Shown here piece by piece: positions 49,401-63,580 of a stretch of 64,000 nt of DNA (positions are counted from its first letter, which is position 1; each line of letters opens with the position of its first letter). The stretch is from Dasyornis broadbenti. Taxonomy: Eukaryota; Chordata; Aves; Passeriformes; Dasyornithidae. The notes under the pieces are model-generated. The model did no database searches and was not told where the DNA came from. It was given only the letters and a program-made list of their open reading frames with translations. The stretch is taken from contig VZRN01004204.1 in NCBI GenBank assembly GCA_013397935.1, positions 253,695-317,694 of the forward strand. The letters run 5' to 3'. The position numbers and the translations under genes are program-made.

Positions 49401-52400
49401 GTATCTAGTCCTAAAGCACTAACTTCTACAGCTTGAGGTAAAACCCATTTCGCTAGCACTGTACCTCGCTATTCCATAAACGTAAAAAGTCTAAAGTCTT
49501 GATAAAGAGCCACCTCCACAGCAGAAAAATATCCCCAACAGCTGGGCTATAAGGGGGATTCATTTGCTGACCTAACTTTGCCTCCAGTTCCACTCAGAAT
49601 CCACTCAAACTGCCTCACTGCATTTTTCATTTTTGTGGCACAACACACAACTTAAGTCACACAGGGAATCAAGGTTGAAAGGATAATGTTGTTAACACTC
49701 ATTTTTCAGCGTGAATGTTGCTGTACCAATGACAGCAATAGAATAAATGTTACTGTAAACAGCAGTCAGTTATTTTTGCCAATATGGCATGAAAATATTT
49801 TCTGTTTAAAGTCATTCTAAGTGCTCATGCTGCAGTGGAAAAAGATCAAGTTGGGAAAACGTATGTTAAGATGCAGTCGCAGGCAGAGCTGGGTATGAGA
49901 CAGCTGAGGTTTCAAACATCTTCATGTCCAATGAAAACTAATGTTGAGATGTTCATTTATTTTGGTTACCTTAGGGAAAAAAAAAAAAAAACAAAAGAGA
50001 AAAGAAGAGTCCATTCCCTGCAGAATGGGTACACTTAATTTCATTTCCTGGATAAGATAATATTCTCACAAATGAGTACAGTTTTGAGACAAGTGATGGT
50101 GTCAACCTGAATTTTCAGTTCCCGCTGAGGTTTACCATTTTCAGGAGGTTTTAGAGCAGGTTTGGGTACCTGACACCTTGGAAGCCAACTCTCCTGCAAT
50201 TTCTGAAGCAGGCATTTTTCAGGAGATAATGAATAGAGGAATTAATTCCACTTCCCTACCTCCCAATATTTATTTCTCCAAAGACAGACACACTTGGTGA
50301 CAAAGGGAGTTAATATAAAATAATCAGTAAAAAGGAGAACAAACAAAAAAATTGCGAGACTATTCTGTGTTCTTTGTTTGCTTAGAGGTAGGTGATGGCT
50401 CCTTGCATTTTATCCTTTCTACCTCGGTGTTGTAGTTGAGCATCTAAACCCCTATTTTTATTCAAATATTTACCCTTTTCTCCCTTAAAAAGCTACATAA
50501 GAATTTCGAGCTCTGAGGCTTCATCAGCTCACACTCTGTTGACATTTTCCTCAGCTCAGCTCAAGGTTTCCTTCATAATGCACTCAAATGAGGTGGAAAT
50601 GCTTTTTAAAAAGTATTTAAAATTAGGAAAAAAATTCAAAAGAGGGAGGGGAAAACTACGAGAAAAGTCTAGCAAATATAGAGAAAAGAAAGAAGAAAAA
50701 GCTCCAGGGAGCCAAAAGTTCACTTAACTCACTGAAGAGTTTTAAAGTAAAATCAGCTAACCAAGGGTTTTACATCCACATGCAAATATTGAACTTAAAT
50801 GCTGGAAAGTACAGATTTTCATGTACTTCTCAAGAAACACAAAAGTGACTCCTACTCAAATCAATTTTTATGTGCTATTTCTGAATTAGCATCATGATGC
50901 CACGATTTCAAGACTGGCAAGTTGCATTTACAAGTTTTACATTTCCATATTCAGAGTGACAAACGGAACATGGGCTACCCCAAGATGCAAAAATAAAAAT
51001 GGTTGTTACCCATTAAGTGCTATGTCTATAATAAATTGCAGCTATGTGAAAACATGTATGGTTTCATTAGCCAAAAATTACTGCTCTTAACTTCTGTAAA
51101 CACTCACTTTCCAAATAGTTACAGTCTTACAAACACATAAATAAGCGTAGCATTTGCAGAATACTAAAGCAAGTTTCACATCAATTTTTCGGCTGATTTT
51201 GTGGAAACAAGGAAAACATTACCAGAATTTCCTAGCAATCATTCCAAATTTAATTCATTTCTAACAGCTCTGAAAAGAGAGTTTACTTTCCCTGAATTGT
51301 CCACTGTATGCAGCTCCTACGAGCACCTCACACAATCAGGAGCAAACTTCATGAAGTGCCATGGTGGCAGGGCCCAGGGCACCTTCAGAAAAGGGCACTG
51401 GATGTGCACTGTTGCAGGAGAAGATACAATAGAGATTTAAAAGGTACACCCATGAATGTACTTAGATAACTCATTTGGGAAAAAAAAAAATAAAATCATT
51501 TTTTTCCAATCCTGAGGGCACCCACCCCTTTTTTTCTAGGTTTCACAAACTCAAGTAGTTTCTCCCAAGTTCACCTCCCAATGCGGCTTTATTCAGTTCA
51601 ATTAGCAGTAAATCAGATCTACTGAGTCCTTTCAAAACTTAATTTCAAATGACTAAATGTGGTCTCAAGAATCCCACCTGCACTCCTTTTACAAGTCCTA
51701 GAGTGCCAAACCTGAAGTCAATTAATCATGGATTAAATCCATGATACTTACTTTCAATCATACAGCAATCCCTATTTCATGGCCCTAGGAACTTGCATTT
51801 TTTGTCTATTATGACAGTTCCCTGTGGGTTTTTTTCTTCAACTGACAGATACACAGATGAATTTTGACAACAGTTTACAGCAAATGAGCTACAGCTCCCT
51901 GTATCAATACAGGGTAATTTTACACTGACAAAATTGTACACCAGTTAAATAGCATATGTTCTGAACTAGACTGATATAAAATTAATGCTCCAAGACTGTG
52001 GAGAAACTTGATGTACCCTGTGTCCCATTTTGTCGTTTAATTTTAGATAATAATTACACAATACATCATTTCTTAATGTAGCCAAATATGAAACAAAGAA
52101 TATTGATGATGTGTATTTATTTTGCAGATGTTAATGTAGCAAAGAAATCTTTCACTCTTGGGCAGGATTACATTTTTCCCATGCAACTTGAAATTCAGTT
52201 ATTTGGCATGGTGTTTTTAGTGAGTATATAAAATATTCAGTAATAGATAAACCTGAATTAACTCTGTTCGAGTTCTGAGCTAGCCATGAAGCATCAGACA
52301 GAAAGGCACAAAAAGCCCCTGAGGTAGATCAGCTAATTAAGATCTAATTAGGGAAACAATCCCTTGTCCCAAAGGATGCTTAGGCAAAGTCCTAAGTGCC

Positions 52401-53222
52401 TGCACACCTGCAGCTTTCATGGAAGGAATGTATGTGCTGAATGTCTTCCTGAAAGTGGTGACCTTACATGCTTTCTCTGCAGAGTGTTTAAGTTCTCTGC
52501 TGTGAGAAAGGAGGTGGAAACTCCCTTTCCTTTATTTATAAATACTGAAGACATGCTTTAATCATGTTCCGTCCTAAAAAGGAATTTTAAAATTCTGTTA
52601 GCACAGCCTTAACAAAAAAATTGAATGATTTTCATGTGTTTAGGTTTTTTTAATTGCTATAGCACATATTTTACTTCAGTCACTGGAAAGTATTTTGTCA
52701 ATCCTTAAAGCAGTAGTAGTTAAGCATTAGTAGGTCACATGCTAAGTAAAGGTTTAGCAAGTGTAAGAATAATTATTATTTTATGCAGAGACATCTATTA
52801 TTATGGAGAATAAAACATATTTCCTTTTTTACTGAACAATCTCACAGATGTGAAAAGCAGTTCATGGGAGGAGTACTGGCAATTTATCAAGCATGTGCAT
52901 GGCCCTTTAAAATTTCTGGCCTATGTCTACAGTGCTGTGCTTATCTGCATCTGATCAAGACAACTGTCAACACAATCTTTCCAAAGAAACTTTTACAAGC
53001 AGTGAATCTAGACAGTAGCCACTTCAGAGGCTGACAAGTCCCTAGTAAAGTACAGTCAGTGTTACCAATGTTTATCTGAATGATTAACATAGCCTCAGGC
53101 TAGCAATTCTGTAGCAGGTGTAAAATTGCATTTCTTTAATTTCAGGTCTTGGAGTGACATTATCAGGTAAATGAACCCAAAACCACCCACAAAAAAAAAC
53201 CCCAATTGCTTCTCCTGCTTAC

Positions 53223-53306
53223 CAGCTCCTCACGAAGCTGGGCTATAAGGTCGTCTCTCTCCTTCAGCTGCAGCTTCAGCACTGAGCATTCATCTTTTAT
53301 TCCATC
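53223..53306 (-). CDS. Coding exon of a coiled-coil protein
   Basis: This minus-strand exon of 84 nt (28 codons, phase 0 at both ends) has a TTTTTGTAG acceptor and a donor GAGCTG then GTAAGCAGG. It reads DGIKDECSVLKLQL, then KERDDLIAQLREEL. Leucine and isoleucine fall at heptad spacing with charged residues between, the hallmark of a two-stranded coiled coil. It is more GC-rich than its flanks and has two CpGs. This is the clearest protein-coding signal in the window. KERDDLIAQL-type repeats occur in many coiled-coil families, so it does not identify the gene. The next exon in frame is probably 36257-36367. Confidence 0.8.
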
Positions 53307-54633
53307 CTACAAAAACATCAAAAGAGATGTTATAATAGGCTTAACGCTTCTACTTTGCTAATGATGAGAAAAGGCTGTTTCACATAGCATGAGATAATTA
53401 TATTCAAATAATGAAACTCAATTTTCCTTTGTCATGTATGGTATTTTCAATAACATTTTCTAAGTTGCTGCATAAACAACTGAATGCATCCAAAGACATT
53501 ACACAGAAATTTGAGTACCTCCCTACACAGAGGTCCATTTCATTGTTTTCTGAATCTTTTAAGTCTTTTTACTGAAGATTCTATCAGGTCATTCCTTTTC
53601 ATTTGAGAAACAGCTATGAAATGTTATCATTGTAATCATACAAAACAACATTAGAGAAATATCAATTTAGAGCATTATTGCAGAGCTCTTGATCTTGGAG
53701 AGATGAAAAAGAAAGCACAACAGACATTCACAGAAAAAGGAAAGCACACTCCCCATCCATACATCTTTTGTCCCACACCAGCCAAAACAGCAGCAGTTCT
53801 GATGTTAACTGGGGAAGGAAAGAATGTAGTTACCAATTAGTGAAATAACCACTATAATTCAATTTGACCTGCATGAAAATGACCCTAATAGCTAGAACTG
53901 TAGCCAAACCCAGGCCCAGGAGGCAGGCTTCAGGCTGTTCCCAGAAAGTCTCCTGAGTTCATTTAAGTTTCAACACCATATTTGAAGAAGAACTATCAAT
54001 CATGTAGTTTTGTGTTGTTCTGACAAACATTCAAGAGGAGAAATTCAAATTAACAAACTGAACTGCTGAAAAAGAAAAACTGAACAAACTAACCAGCCAA
54101 CTAGATGATCATACAACTGTAACTGAAGAACTGTATTTTTACATCCTTCTAGAACGGAGATATATTTCGTTTGGGAATTTTACTAATTTGGAGTATTATT
54201 ACTGAAAAAAAAAAACCACAAGCCATATGGCAAGAAAACTTTTGGAAAACTGGTGGTATATTCACAACACCTAGTTTGAAAATAAAAAAAAATTGGACCT
54301 TTAGTTATCAGCTTATAACACTGTAAGAGTGAAGAAATTATTTAGATTGTGTAGAGTTCAGGGGTTCTAAAGGTTATAACCACTGTGATAAACTTGCACT
54401 CTGACAGTACTAATGTGTTTATAATTCAAATAAGCACAGAAATACAGGATAAAAAAGAAGAGTGTTATCCCCTTTTCCTCACATAAAAGGTTATAATTAT
54501 TATCTTTCAAAGTAATTATTCTCCTTATCATCTGCTCTAACAGAACTGGAAGAAAAAACAAGACACATACACATCAATACTGCAAGTATTTACAACTGCA
54601 ATCAAGAGAGATACACCATTTCTGGCTGCTTAC
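53307..54633 (-). other. Intron, no gene seen
   Basis: This is AT-rich intronic sequence with no repeats or convincing ORFs. Confidence 0.6.
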
Positions 54634-54662
54634 ACTCTGCTCCAGGACTATGCACAGATCTT
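54634..54662 (-). CDS. Possible 29-nt coding microexon (DLCIVLEQS)
   Basis: A good acceptor (CTTTTTTTTCTAAATTTGGA then TCTTTCAG) precedes 29 nt ending at GAGT then GTAAGCAGCC. Read with two leftover bases (AA), it gives DLCIVLEQS and ends in phase 0, ready for DGIKDEC of the next exon. The AA joins the G at the end of the exon at 61357-61392 to make GAA (Glu), so the run reads KLIQ-E-DLCIVLEQS. The helix-like sequence and two phase matches support it. Its very small size makes chance quite possible. Confidence 0.35.
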
Positions 54663-57600
54663 CTGAAAGATCCAAATTTAGAAAAAAAAGCCAGACCTTG
54701 CATTATCTCTGCTAGGGAAAAATTCACAGAAATTTTCTTTATTATATGCTATAGAAGCATTTTACTATCTACTAATAGATTGATGTTTAGGAACATTAGC
54801 TGAAAACAAAATTTTAGGGCATCCTAGAATACAGCCCACAGCACTGAATATGGCATTAGAACTTATTTAACATTACTTTTAGCAAAAATACTTGCTTCTA
54901 AAAAATATGGTTAAAAGTATCAGCAACTTCACTATTATTTATCAAAGTGAGGTCTTTATTTAACAAAATGCTTTTAAAAACAATATGGTATTAGCTATTG
55001 TACCTCAATTTTTTGTTACATTATTCTGATTTCTTTTTGCCAGCACAGTTTTACACTGTTGTTATCTTTTGAATTTCTCCTTTTTAACTTGAAATAAAAT
55101 ACAACAGTACGATACATAGGGGAAACTGGAAAACAGCAAGATCCCACAGCCAAGACCATCCAAAAAATATCTTTTGGAAAGCATACACAAGAAAATACAG
55201 TGATGAGGCCTGTAAAAGTATGTCTCAACCACAACAGGAAAGATTTTTGAGATGAGCTTTGGCACTAAGTTTTGTCTAAGAGGCAAAGCAAAACTCCCTT
55301 GGCCTAGTGAGAACTTGAAGAAAGCTTCTGTCTCAGAGCTTCCAAAGACTTAAATCCCTCAGTGCATCTCTCCTGGCAAAAAGCAGCCATGCACCCAGCT
55401 GGATCTTCCTCATACACACAAGGGAAGGACCCCTCCTGCTCAGCACTGTTCTCCAGGCACCTAAATTCCATATTCCATGCAACAACTATCTCATAAAATT
55501 TAGACCATAATTATCCTTAGAGCTTGGAGAAAAACATGTAGGGCTAAGGTTTTTCCCTTGTATTTCCTCAGTCCAGAAAACCCAGATTAACACTTGCCAG
55601 TGGGACACGGTGCTTGTAAATCAGTGCCCTGCACCGTCAACTCCTGTGTAGGCTACTGCGGCCTTGTCAAAGCGCACCCTGCAATTTCTGGGACACTGGA
55701 GGCTGTTAGATTTGGACTCTACCATGACTTTGGCTGAGGCAGATTTAATTTTCTTCACGGCAGGTTGTGTGGAGCTATGGTTTTGATTTGGTCTGGAAGC
55801 AGTGTTGATAATACAGAGATGATTTTGGTTTTGCTGAGCAGCACTTAGGCAACATCAAGGTCTTTTCTGATTCTTGTACTGCCCCTGCTGGGAGGAGAGA
55901 GGGGTGGCACAAGGAATTGGGAGGGGACATAGCCAAGGCAGCTGGCCCAGGGGATCCAGGGGATATTCCATAAAATATGGCATCATGCTGGGTATATCAA
56001 GCAAGGGAAAGAAAGAGGAAGGAGTGATGGTGTTTGTCTTCCTGGGTCACTGCTACACATGATACAACCCTGCCTTCCTAGAGCAGCAGACAGCTGTTTC
56101 CTGTTGAATACAGAGTAGAATTAGGATTTCATAATCTCATTTTGCTGCACAGTATCTCCAGAGGCATCAATCATTCTTCAAATGCAAGAGCATGAATAAA
56201 AGCAAGAAAACATACTGTCAAACAGTTGACTGCAAAAAGGTTTGGATAATTTCAATATCCCATACACCTGTCTGAATGTAGCACTAACAGAATAAAAAAT
56301 GTTGCAGAAAAAAACTTTTCACAAAACACTGAATACAGTTCCTTCAGAAAGTAACTACTGAAAGCTAAGGAAGGAGAGAAGGCTTTGAAAATCATTTTCT
56401 CATGCAAGAACCAAAACATGTCAGTGAAGGATTGTGTGAATTATATCAAAGAAGTCGCATGTTATTGAAAGGTGTGGAGGGCAGCAAAAACTGGTGGAAT
56501 GCTGTGTTATTCGTTAGTCTGTGGGCAAACAGCAGTGTGTATCTGATAGTGTGACTGCAGGAACAGATCATCTTTACTCCTTAGGAGGTCTGAAATGCTT
56601 CATTATCTGCTGAGAAACTGTAATTCAGGGCAAAGCTGCTGTGGAAAGACCAAAAAATTTGTTGAGAAAAGCTTCTCAAGGTGAATGAGAAACAGCAGAC
56701 ACAGTTTCACAGTCTGATGGGGATTTACAGTACAAAAAACAACAGAAAACAACAACAAAAAGCCCAAACTGCCCAGAAAACCAGTATTGCCTCCTAATGA
56801 ATTGTCACAGCAACAGCTATTAAAGAGGAAATAAGTTGAAAAGGATGGACTGCTTTTAGGAGAGCATGCACTCAATGCATTCTAAATCTACACTGCAATT
56901 ACTAAGCTGGAAAAAAAAAAAAATTTCCCTTATAAAGTAGGGCTTTTAAAATACACTTTGCATACTCTGAGGTTGTGAGAGTTGGCCTCTTAGCTATCTC
57001 CGTATTCCAGTACATACTTGACTCACGTATTCCTGAGTTTAGAAAAATAGGCCCAATTATAGTGCGGGCATGATCACATATGCAAAATATTTCTCCTGGT
57101 TTTTTAGCCCTTATAATATTTATAGAGTTGTAAAAAGACAAGCAGATTGTCATATAAATTGAGTTCAGAAACCAATCAATATCAATTAAATGTCCACAGA
57201 TTTAAAAGTCTGCTAGGTGACATTTACTTTTTCTATTTAGTAAACCAATACCCTTTGCCATTTTGTTTCCCTGTATTTCCACAAATTGAGTTTATACCAA
57301 TATTTTGTCAATGCTATCAGTCCAATGAGAACATGGATGCTATGAAACTCTCTAGTCCAAATAATTCAATCTACACTCTAGGCATGTTTTCATAAACTAC
57401 CTGTATACGTGAGTTGCTTTGAGTCCATTTTGCTGAGCTTAATAAATCATATATACTACTTATTACATTCTCATTATTATTCTCAATTTTTAATGAATGT
57501 TGTTCATTATTTTATTATGAAAAAAAGGTAAGAATTCTGCTCTCCACTGCAGTAAGCATGTCCATAACAGGCTTGTCCAAGACTCTGGAAATGCTTGATA

Positions 57601-60600
57601 AAACGTCAATTAACATTTCATTGTTACAGAGAACTGTTAGACACAGCATGACCTGTAAACAGTACATCTTCAAACTACTTTCTTTTATTAAACATAGATA
57701 ATCAAAAAGGATTGTAGTCTAAATTCCAAGTGTACTTCATAAAAATGTAAAAGCAGTGGTGTGTAAAAAGCTATCATTTTCTTCACTTATATCCTATGAT
57801 ACTTTAAAAAAAAATCCTCAATTTAGCTGCAAGTTCATTATGGATCTGTTGTTATTATTGTATACATTTATGGTCAGAATATTCTTCAAATTATCACCCT
57901 TTTACTTAATTTCAGTTGTCAGCTATGACAGCGATTGCTATGTCTCAGAGCCAGTATTTTCCTATTATAGTTTAATTCTACTCATTTGGGAAAATGCTAA
58001 ACATAATAGCAAATCTGTTTCTCATCAGATCAGGTCACAAGATGAAATACTGTGTTGTGTGAAGACAGCTTCAGCAGGTTATGCACAAGTGGCAAAAATA
58101 ATAATAATTTCAATTTTGAAAACTTACTTTATACCTCTTCATACTTTGGAACAAATAGGCCTATTGTGCTTACTGCAATCAAAGTGCTATAAACAGCACT
58201 AACCAAGTATTTTGGAAGATAAATTTATTGCTTTTCTTCTGATACTAAATAGAATATGCTTTCAGAAAAATACCATAAAATTAGAATATAATAAAACTCA
58301 TTTGATAAATGTGCTGAATTTCAGATGCTAAAGGGACTGTTTATCAACTTAGGGTACTGAAAACATCAGAAATTATTTGGCATACAGTATCTTAAGAATA
58401 TAATACTGAAACAAACCAAACTAAGAAATTTAAAACTGAATATCACATCCAGAAAGGTACACAAATGCCATAACAGTTGAAACTTCCTGTAACTTATGCA
58501 GCAGATCACAGAAAATTTAATAAATTTCTGGACAACTGTGAACATTCAGAGAAAACGCTAGGTTTAACAGGTACAGTATTTTTCTGCAAACAGCATAGGA
58601 GTCTAGACTATGGATTGTGGATATCTTCTATGGTTCAGTTTATCCCACCTGACACCTGAAAAGCAACAAGTAGTTTTGTGGATCTTACATGACATTTGCA
58701 GAGGAGCACTATTATCCTTCTTCAAACTGAGATGCCACTTGTGTTAACATGTTTTAACAAAAGGAAGAGCGTCTACCAATTTGAGATTACATGAGCAGAC
58801 TGCTGGATATTACAGACCGTGTTTTCAGAAATGGGTTTTCTGTCAGATCATGAGTAGTTGCATGGTTTATTGTTTTAATGGAAGTCCTGATGATCCTAGC
58901 ATTAGCAGAGAGCCCAAGCCTGTATTATTTGTTTCCCGTATCAAAATGAAGTCACTGGTCTGGTCCCTGATGTAAGTACACCATGGTACCTCACACACAT
59001 GAAGCAACTTCTTCCCTTTCTGTGCTCACTCTAGCTCTACCTACTGCATCAATTTATACTTGTTGTATCAACTCCTTTCAGTCTCACCAAGAGAGAAATT
59101 ATTTGGCTGGCTGCATTTCTTCACATGTGCAAGGCACATTGATTTTGTTCCTTTGGCTCATCTGTTGTTTTGGTGCCCTGCCAGTCCAGTTAGTCTTGGA
59201 TGGAGTCCCAACAATGCTCCCAAAGAGCATCCCTGCTGACTGCAGGCAACGGTCACACTTAACTCGCCTGCTTCTCATGTCACACTGCCCTGCCAGCTGC
59301 TGCTGAAGCCCAGAACAAGGATGAGAGCAAGTCCATGCTTCAGAAATTGCCATTAAAGCGTAACACGACAGCTCAGAGCCATCTCCCATGACCACCTTGA
59401 TCCAGCACAAGCAGAGTCTCACTCCAAGTTATCTTTCCAGTAGGAAAAATAAAAATAAATAAAATCCTTAATCAGCTGTGTAAACCTTGATCATATCAGA
59501 AACAGACATAATTTTGTACATCCACTTTCCATGCAGCTTCAGTATTCAAATTACACTTCTAAAGGAACAACTGTATATTTCATTTCTTGATCAGGAAATC
59601 AAATGGAGTTTGGGGAGCAGAGGATCTGATCTTCTCATGAAAAACAAGAGTGATAAATCCTATAAAAGACTTATGCAATACTATAACATGTTCTAAGTTC
59701 AGTTACATGGAACATGTCAATAAATATTTTACTGGGCAAATTAGGGCAGTTATATCCATTTAAATACTAGAATTCAATTGATATTCTATTATGAAGGTAA
59801 CACTCAAGGAGACCATATAGGCTATGCTATTTTGACTTCACACAGTTATGAATACAAAGCTAAATTAACAATGTTTTATTCGCAGTCAACAAAATGTCCA
59901 TTAACTCTGAAATACAGATTGAGCAAATTAATTTGGATTTTTTTTTCCTCTGGCTGAAATTTGCTCTCTTTCAGAGTGATAATAACAAGCATTAGGTTTG
60001 AAAGAATAAAGCCTGATTAATGAACTGCAAAACATAAAATGGAATGATCATACCAGGTGAAGGCCAAGATGTATCTAAGCTGCAGAAATCGTGAATAGTA
60101 GCCAAGAGTGTAACAAAAGATATGAATGTATTTTTCCCAATACAATCAATCGACTTATTCTCCCTTTATGGCTAGAATTAACATACACAGTACAATGCCT
60201 CCTTTGGTGATATCCCTAAATAGATGTTACATTCACGAAGAGAAAACAAGTGAAACCAAATCCCCTATCCTTCCTTTAGTTTTCAACCTGCTGTGGAAAA
60301 ATGTCATTGTTCCTGTTTCCTTAAGACAAGACCGGTGTATTTCCCATTCATCCCCTCCATGATTTCCATCATTTTTAAAGTCTACATGCTTATTGCATAA
60401 CTACTGACACCTGTGTTTGAAGCCAGACCATATTTTCTTCCTTACATAGGACATCCTGTATCTCTGATCAAAACCTATCATCCACCTTCCCAGCTGGACC
60501 GTGCCATTCATTTGAACCGGGTAATCAGGACTCTTACAGTTGAGCATTTGTTCTTAGTATGTACTTTTAAAAAAATTTTATTTTAATAAGTACTAAGGAG

Positions 60601-61356
60601 GCCTTTGCAAGGAACTATGCCCCATGTCTGAAAGTTCTCTTTCCTCTTTTGGAAAAATAGAATTGTTCTTCCCCTTGTGCACTCCATTGTGTCTGCTGAC
60701 ATGGAATCTCAACTGCCTTTCATTTTCTCATCATTTAGTATTGTGACATTTTTCTGCAACATTTCATACTCCATTTTAATTCTGTTTATTCAGGACCTTC
60801 TAGAAGTATAATTCGTCTTTTAATAAACTACTTACATCTTTTGTACCCTACACGTAATCTGCCATTTATCCAAGTGAAGACTTTTCTACTCATCCTCTTA
60901 TTTTCCAAAGGCCTTTGAAGAAGGGCTTTGTTGAAAGGGTTTTGGAAATTGAGTTAACTACGCAAAATAGATCATCCTTATTCACATGCATGACTCTTCC
61001 AGCAGATTTCTGAGGTCTGATTAAAATCTCAGGAAGTCAGGTCTGCTCTTCCCCCTTTATTATATTAATTCATGGTCCAAGTAAATCTATTTGGCAGAAC
61101 AGTTTCTACTAATTTAACCAGTAACAAACTCAAATTAAAAGAACTTTTTATAAAAAAACAATGAATAAAAAACTGTTGTCTATTTCCATCTGCCATTTAG
61201 CTATGAAGATTGAAGCAACAGATAACAGGTAAGAGTTAGCAGTTCAATAATTTCTTATATCAGTGTCAGAATGAGCAGCTGGTGAAGAGATTTCTTATTC
61301 TGTGCTGTTCCATTACTATTCTCAGTTATCTTCAACTGGCATTCCAAGACTCCTAC
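54663..61356 (-). other. Intron, one GC-richer unexplained patch
   Basis: This is mostly AT-rich intron. A GC-richer patch at about 59100-59430 is open in a plus frame (58983-59306) and a minus frame (59099-59422), each about 107 codons. It has no clear splice borders and looks more like an eroded repeat than an exon. ORF 57756-58202 (plus, 148 codons) is AT-driven and hydrophobic with no motif. Confidence 0.5.
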
Positions 61357-61392
61357 CTTGGATTAGTTTCCCGAACGCTGCTTGTGCATCTA
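61357..61392 (-). CDS. Possible 36-nt coding exon (DAQAAFGKLIQ)
   Basis: The minus-strand acceptor (GGTGTTTGTTTCCACATAAG) and donor (CCAAG then GTAGGAG) bound 36 nt with two CpGs. It reads, after two leftover bases, DAQAAFGKLIQ plus G. A second AG three bases in (exon 61357-61389) keeps the same frame. The G joins the AA of the 29-nt exon at 54634-54662 (Glu), and the leading bases join the G from the exon at 63581-63611. Phase agreement on both sides and the CpGs are the support. The donor is only moderate. Confidence 0.35.
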
Positions 61393-63580
61393 CTTATGTG
61401 GAAACAAACACCAATTTTTTAATTGTATTTTTTTTTCTTTTTCTTCACAATAACCATATTTTCTAGGAGTGCTTCCTTAACCATCAATTTTCTTTCAGCA
61501 TTGCAAACTCTCCAGAAGACGTCATTGCACTTATTAATTTGAAGAAAATCTTCTATAATCAGGGTGGGTTTTGTTTGTTAGCAACTATTTGTTTAGCAAT
61601 TTAATATTCTCCTATTAACTCTCATTATCATCAGGGATAAAATACTCTATTAATATCTAATTTTTTCCCTAATACCAAATCAGCAAAACCAAACTGTCTT
61701 CACACTTTTACGTGCAAACAACCTTATTAATCATGTAACAGATACAGACTGAGTCACAAGAAAGAATACCCATAAAATCTATAACTTTGTGCAAATACAA
61801 TTTCACTCACAATTGAAATGCAGCCACATTTTCATTTGTATGTCAGTTTCTTTCCACCAAGCAGCATGACAAAAAACGTTCAGGCCAAAAAGGTGAAGTA
61901 AAAATATCTGCCAACTACAGCATTTTTGCAAAAGTTTCATTACTGCCATACCAGTAAAGGTATTTCTTCATATTCAGATGATAATGTCCTAAACAAAACC
62001 TCATTTGTCTAAACAGAAGGAGACAAGTCCAAATTGGATCCTGGCTGCCCTGTGAGGGGATCAGTAGAAGAGTTTCTTCTAACTCCAACACAGCACAGGT
62101 AACTAAGCCCAAGTCTCCCTTGAATCCACTGCAGTCTTCTACTATCAGCCTGTAAATGGGACACAATATCCATTATTTCATGCTGAATTCAATATTTCAG
62201 CTTTAAAATACTCTTTGTCCTGCCGCCTGGAATCACAAGAAAATATCAGACAGGACGAAAGGGGAGTGTCAGGAAACAGTGACTTTGGCTCTTCCAGTTG
62301 AGAGGAAAAATGTGACAAAATAACACCTTGTGCACAAAAAGGACAAAATATGTATTTGTATTTTGCCATTACTGTTTTTAAAGCCAAGGCAAGCTTTTCT
62401 TTAGGATCTGAATAAAAATATATTAAAATAATTACAGATTGACAAGGATGATTCAGTGAAAAAAGCAATGAGTAACTTTTTAGATCGTCCAAGTACATTA
62501 GAATTAACAGAAGTAATCTTATTAAATGCTCTCAAGAGAGTAAGAAAGAAGAAGAGATCCAGCTAGCTCTGCTTGAGGTTATAATTATGAAAATAATGTG
62601 TTACTCCAGGAAAGTCTTTAGGATCAAATATACAAATGCTTGCATGCATGGATGATGTGTGCAAACAACAAATACCATTTCTTTGACAATTCTTTGAGTA
62701 TTTTCACACCAGCCTAACTAATTCATTCCAAAAGGTTCCCTAGATGATGCCCTCTATATTTAATATTTGTAACTTGCTACTACTTAAAGACTTTCAAATA
62801 GACATCCTATATAACCTTACTGACACTTCAAAGAAAATAGCAGTGAATAGCAAAATGATGCACAGCTGGTGGGCAAATCAGTAAATCATTTTGATATTTC
62901 AGAACATCTTGCTACACTTTATGTAAAATTTACACATATTAAACAAGAAGGTTGTTTCTTGTCTTTATTACACTTGCTAAGCACAGTGAGATTTATTTCT
63001 CTAAACAACAACAAAAAAAATTGTATATCCTTTAACCTACAGCCATTTAGTACACTGAGCTCTGACACCATTGCTTCTCTAGAATCACTGAGGTTCTATC
63101 TGTTTTTATCAGCAGGCAAGAATAGATTCTGAATTTCAGTGAATGTTCTTATCACTGAGTACACATATAGAGAGCTAACTACACTATACATTCAGTGTGA
63201 CTCCCTCTTAAACTACATATTCAATTACTTACCGACCTTAAATGAAAATGCATTTTTTATTTGAGAATAAAACTTTGTTCAACCAACATGACATTTTGCT
63301 GCAAGTTTATGCAGCTATATCAACCGTTAAATACCTTCAACTTTGCATACATACAGAATATCTAATTTCTGGATGGACATTATGGTCATTACAAAAGAAA
63401 AGGCTTGTTTATCTTAATGATTTTTTGAGAAAAAAATAGTAACAAAAAAGGCTCTGTCAGATAACTGAGACAAATAAAATTCAGCTGTCGTAAGATAATT
63501 GTCCTATGACAGCATAACTACAAAGACACTACAAAATTTAAGTCTCTTCAGATAATACAATACCAACTATAAATACCTAC
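61393..63580 (-). other. Intron, no minus-strand exon called
   Basis: This is AT-rich sequence. A strong donor at 63230-63235 (GTCG then GTAAGTAATTG) has only an awkward acceptor upstream of it and is not called. A plus-strand splice-bounded open stretch at 62017-62098 is reported as a finding. Confidence 0.5.

Larger units (their letters stand above)
36524..53222 (-). other. Large intron (about 16.7 kb)
   Basis: This spans the sequence between the exon at 53.2 kb and the ATG-containing segment at 36.5 kb. It holds several small splice-bounded open stretches that I could not fit convincingly (37603-37637, 38142-38168, 48558-48590). It also holds a splice-bounded segment with stops in every frame (38923-38990), short tandem repeats and homopolymers. 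No clear transposon was found. Confidence 0.55.

Noticed and set aside
57756..58202. 148-codon plus-strand ORF
   Set aside because: It is hydrophobic and AT-driven, with no domain, no splice context and no codon bias. It is likely chance.
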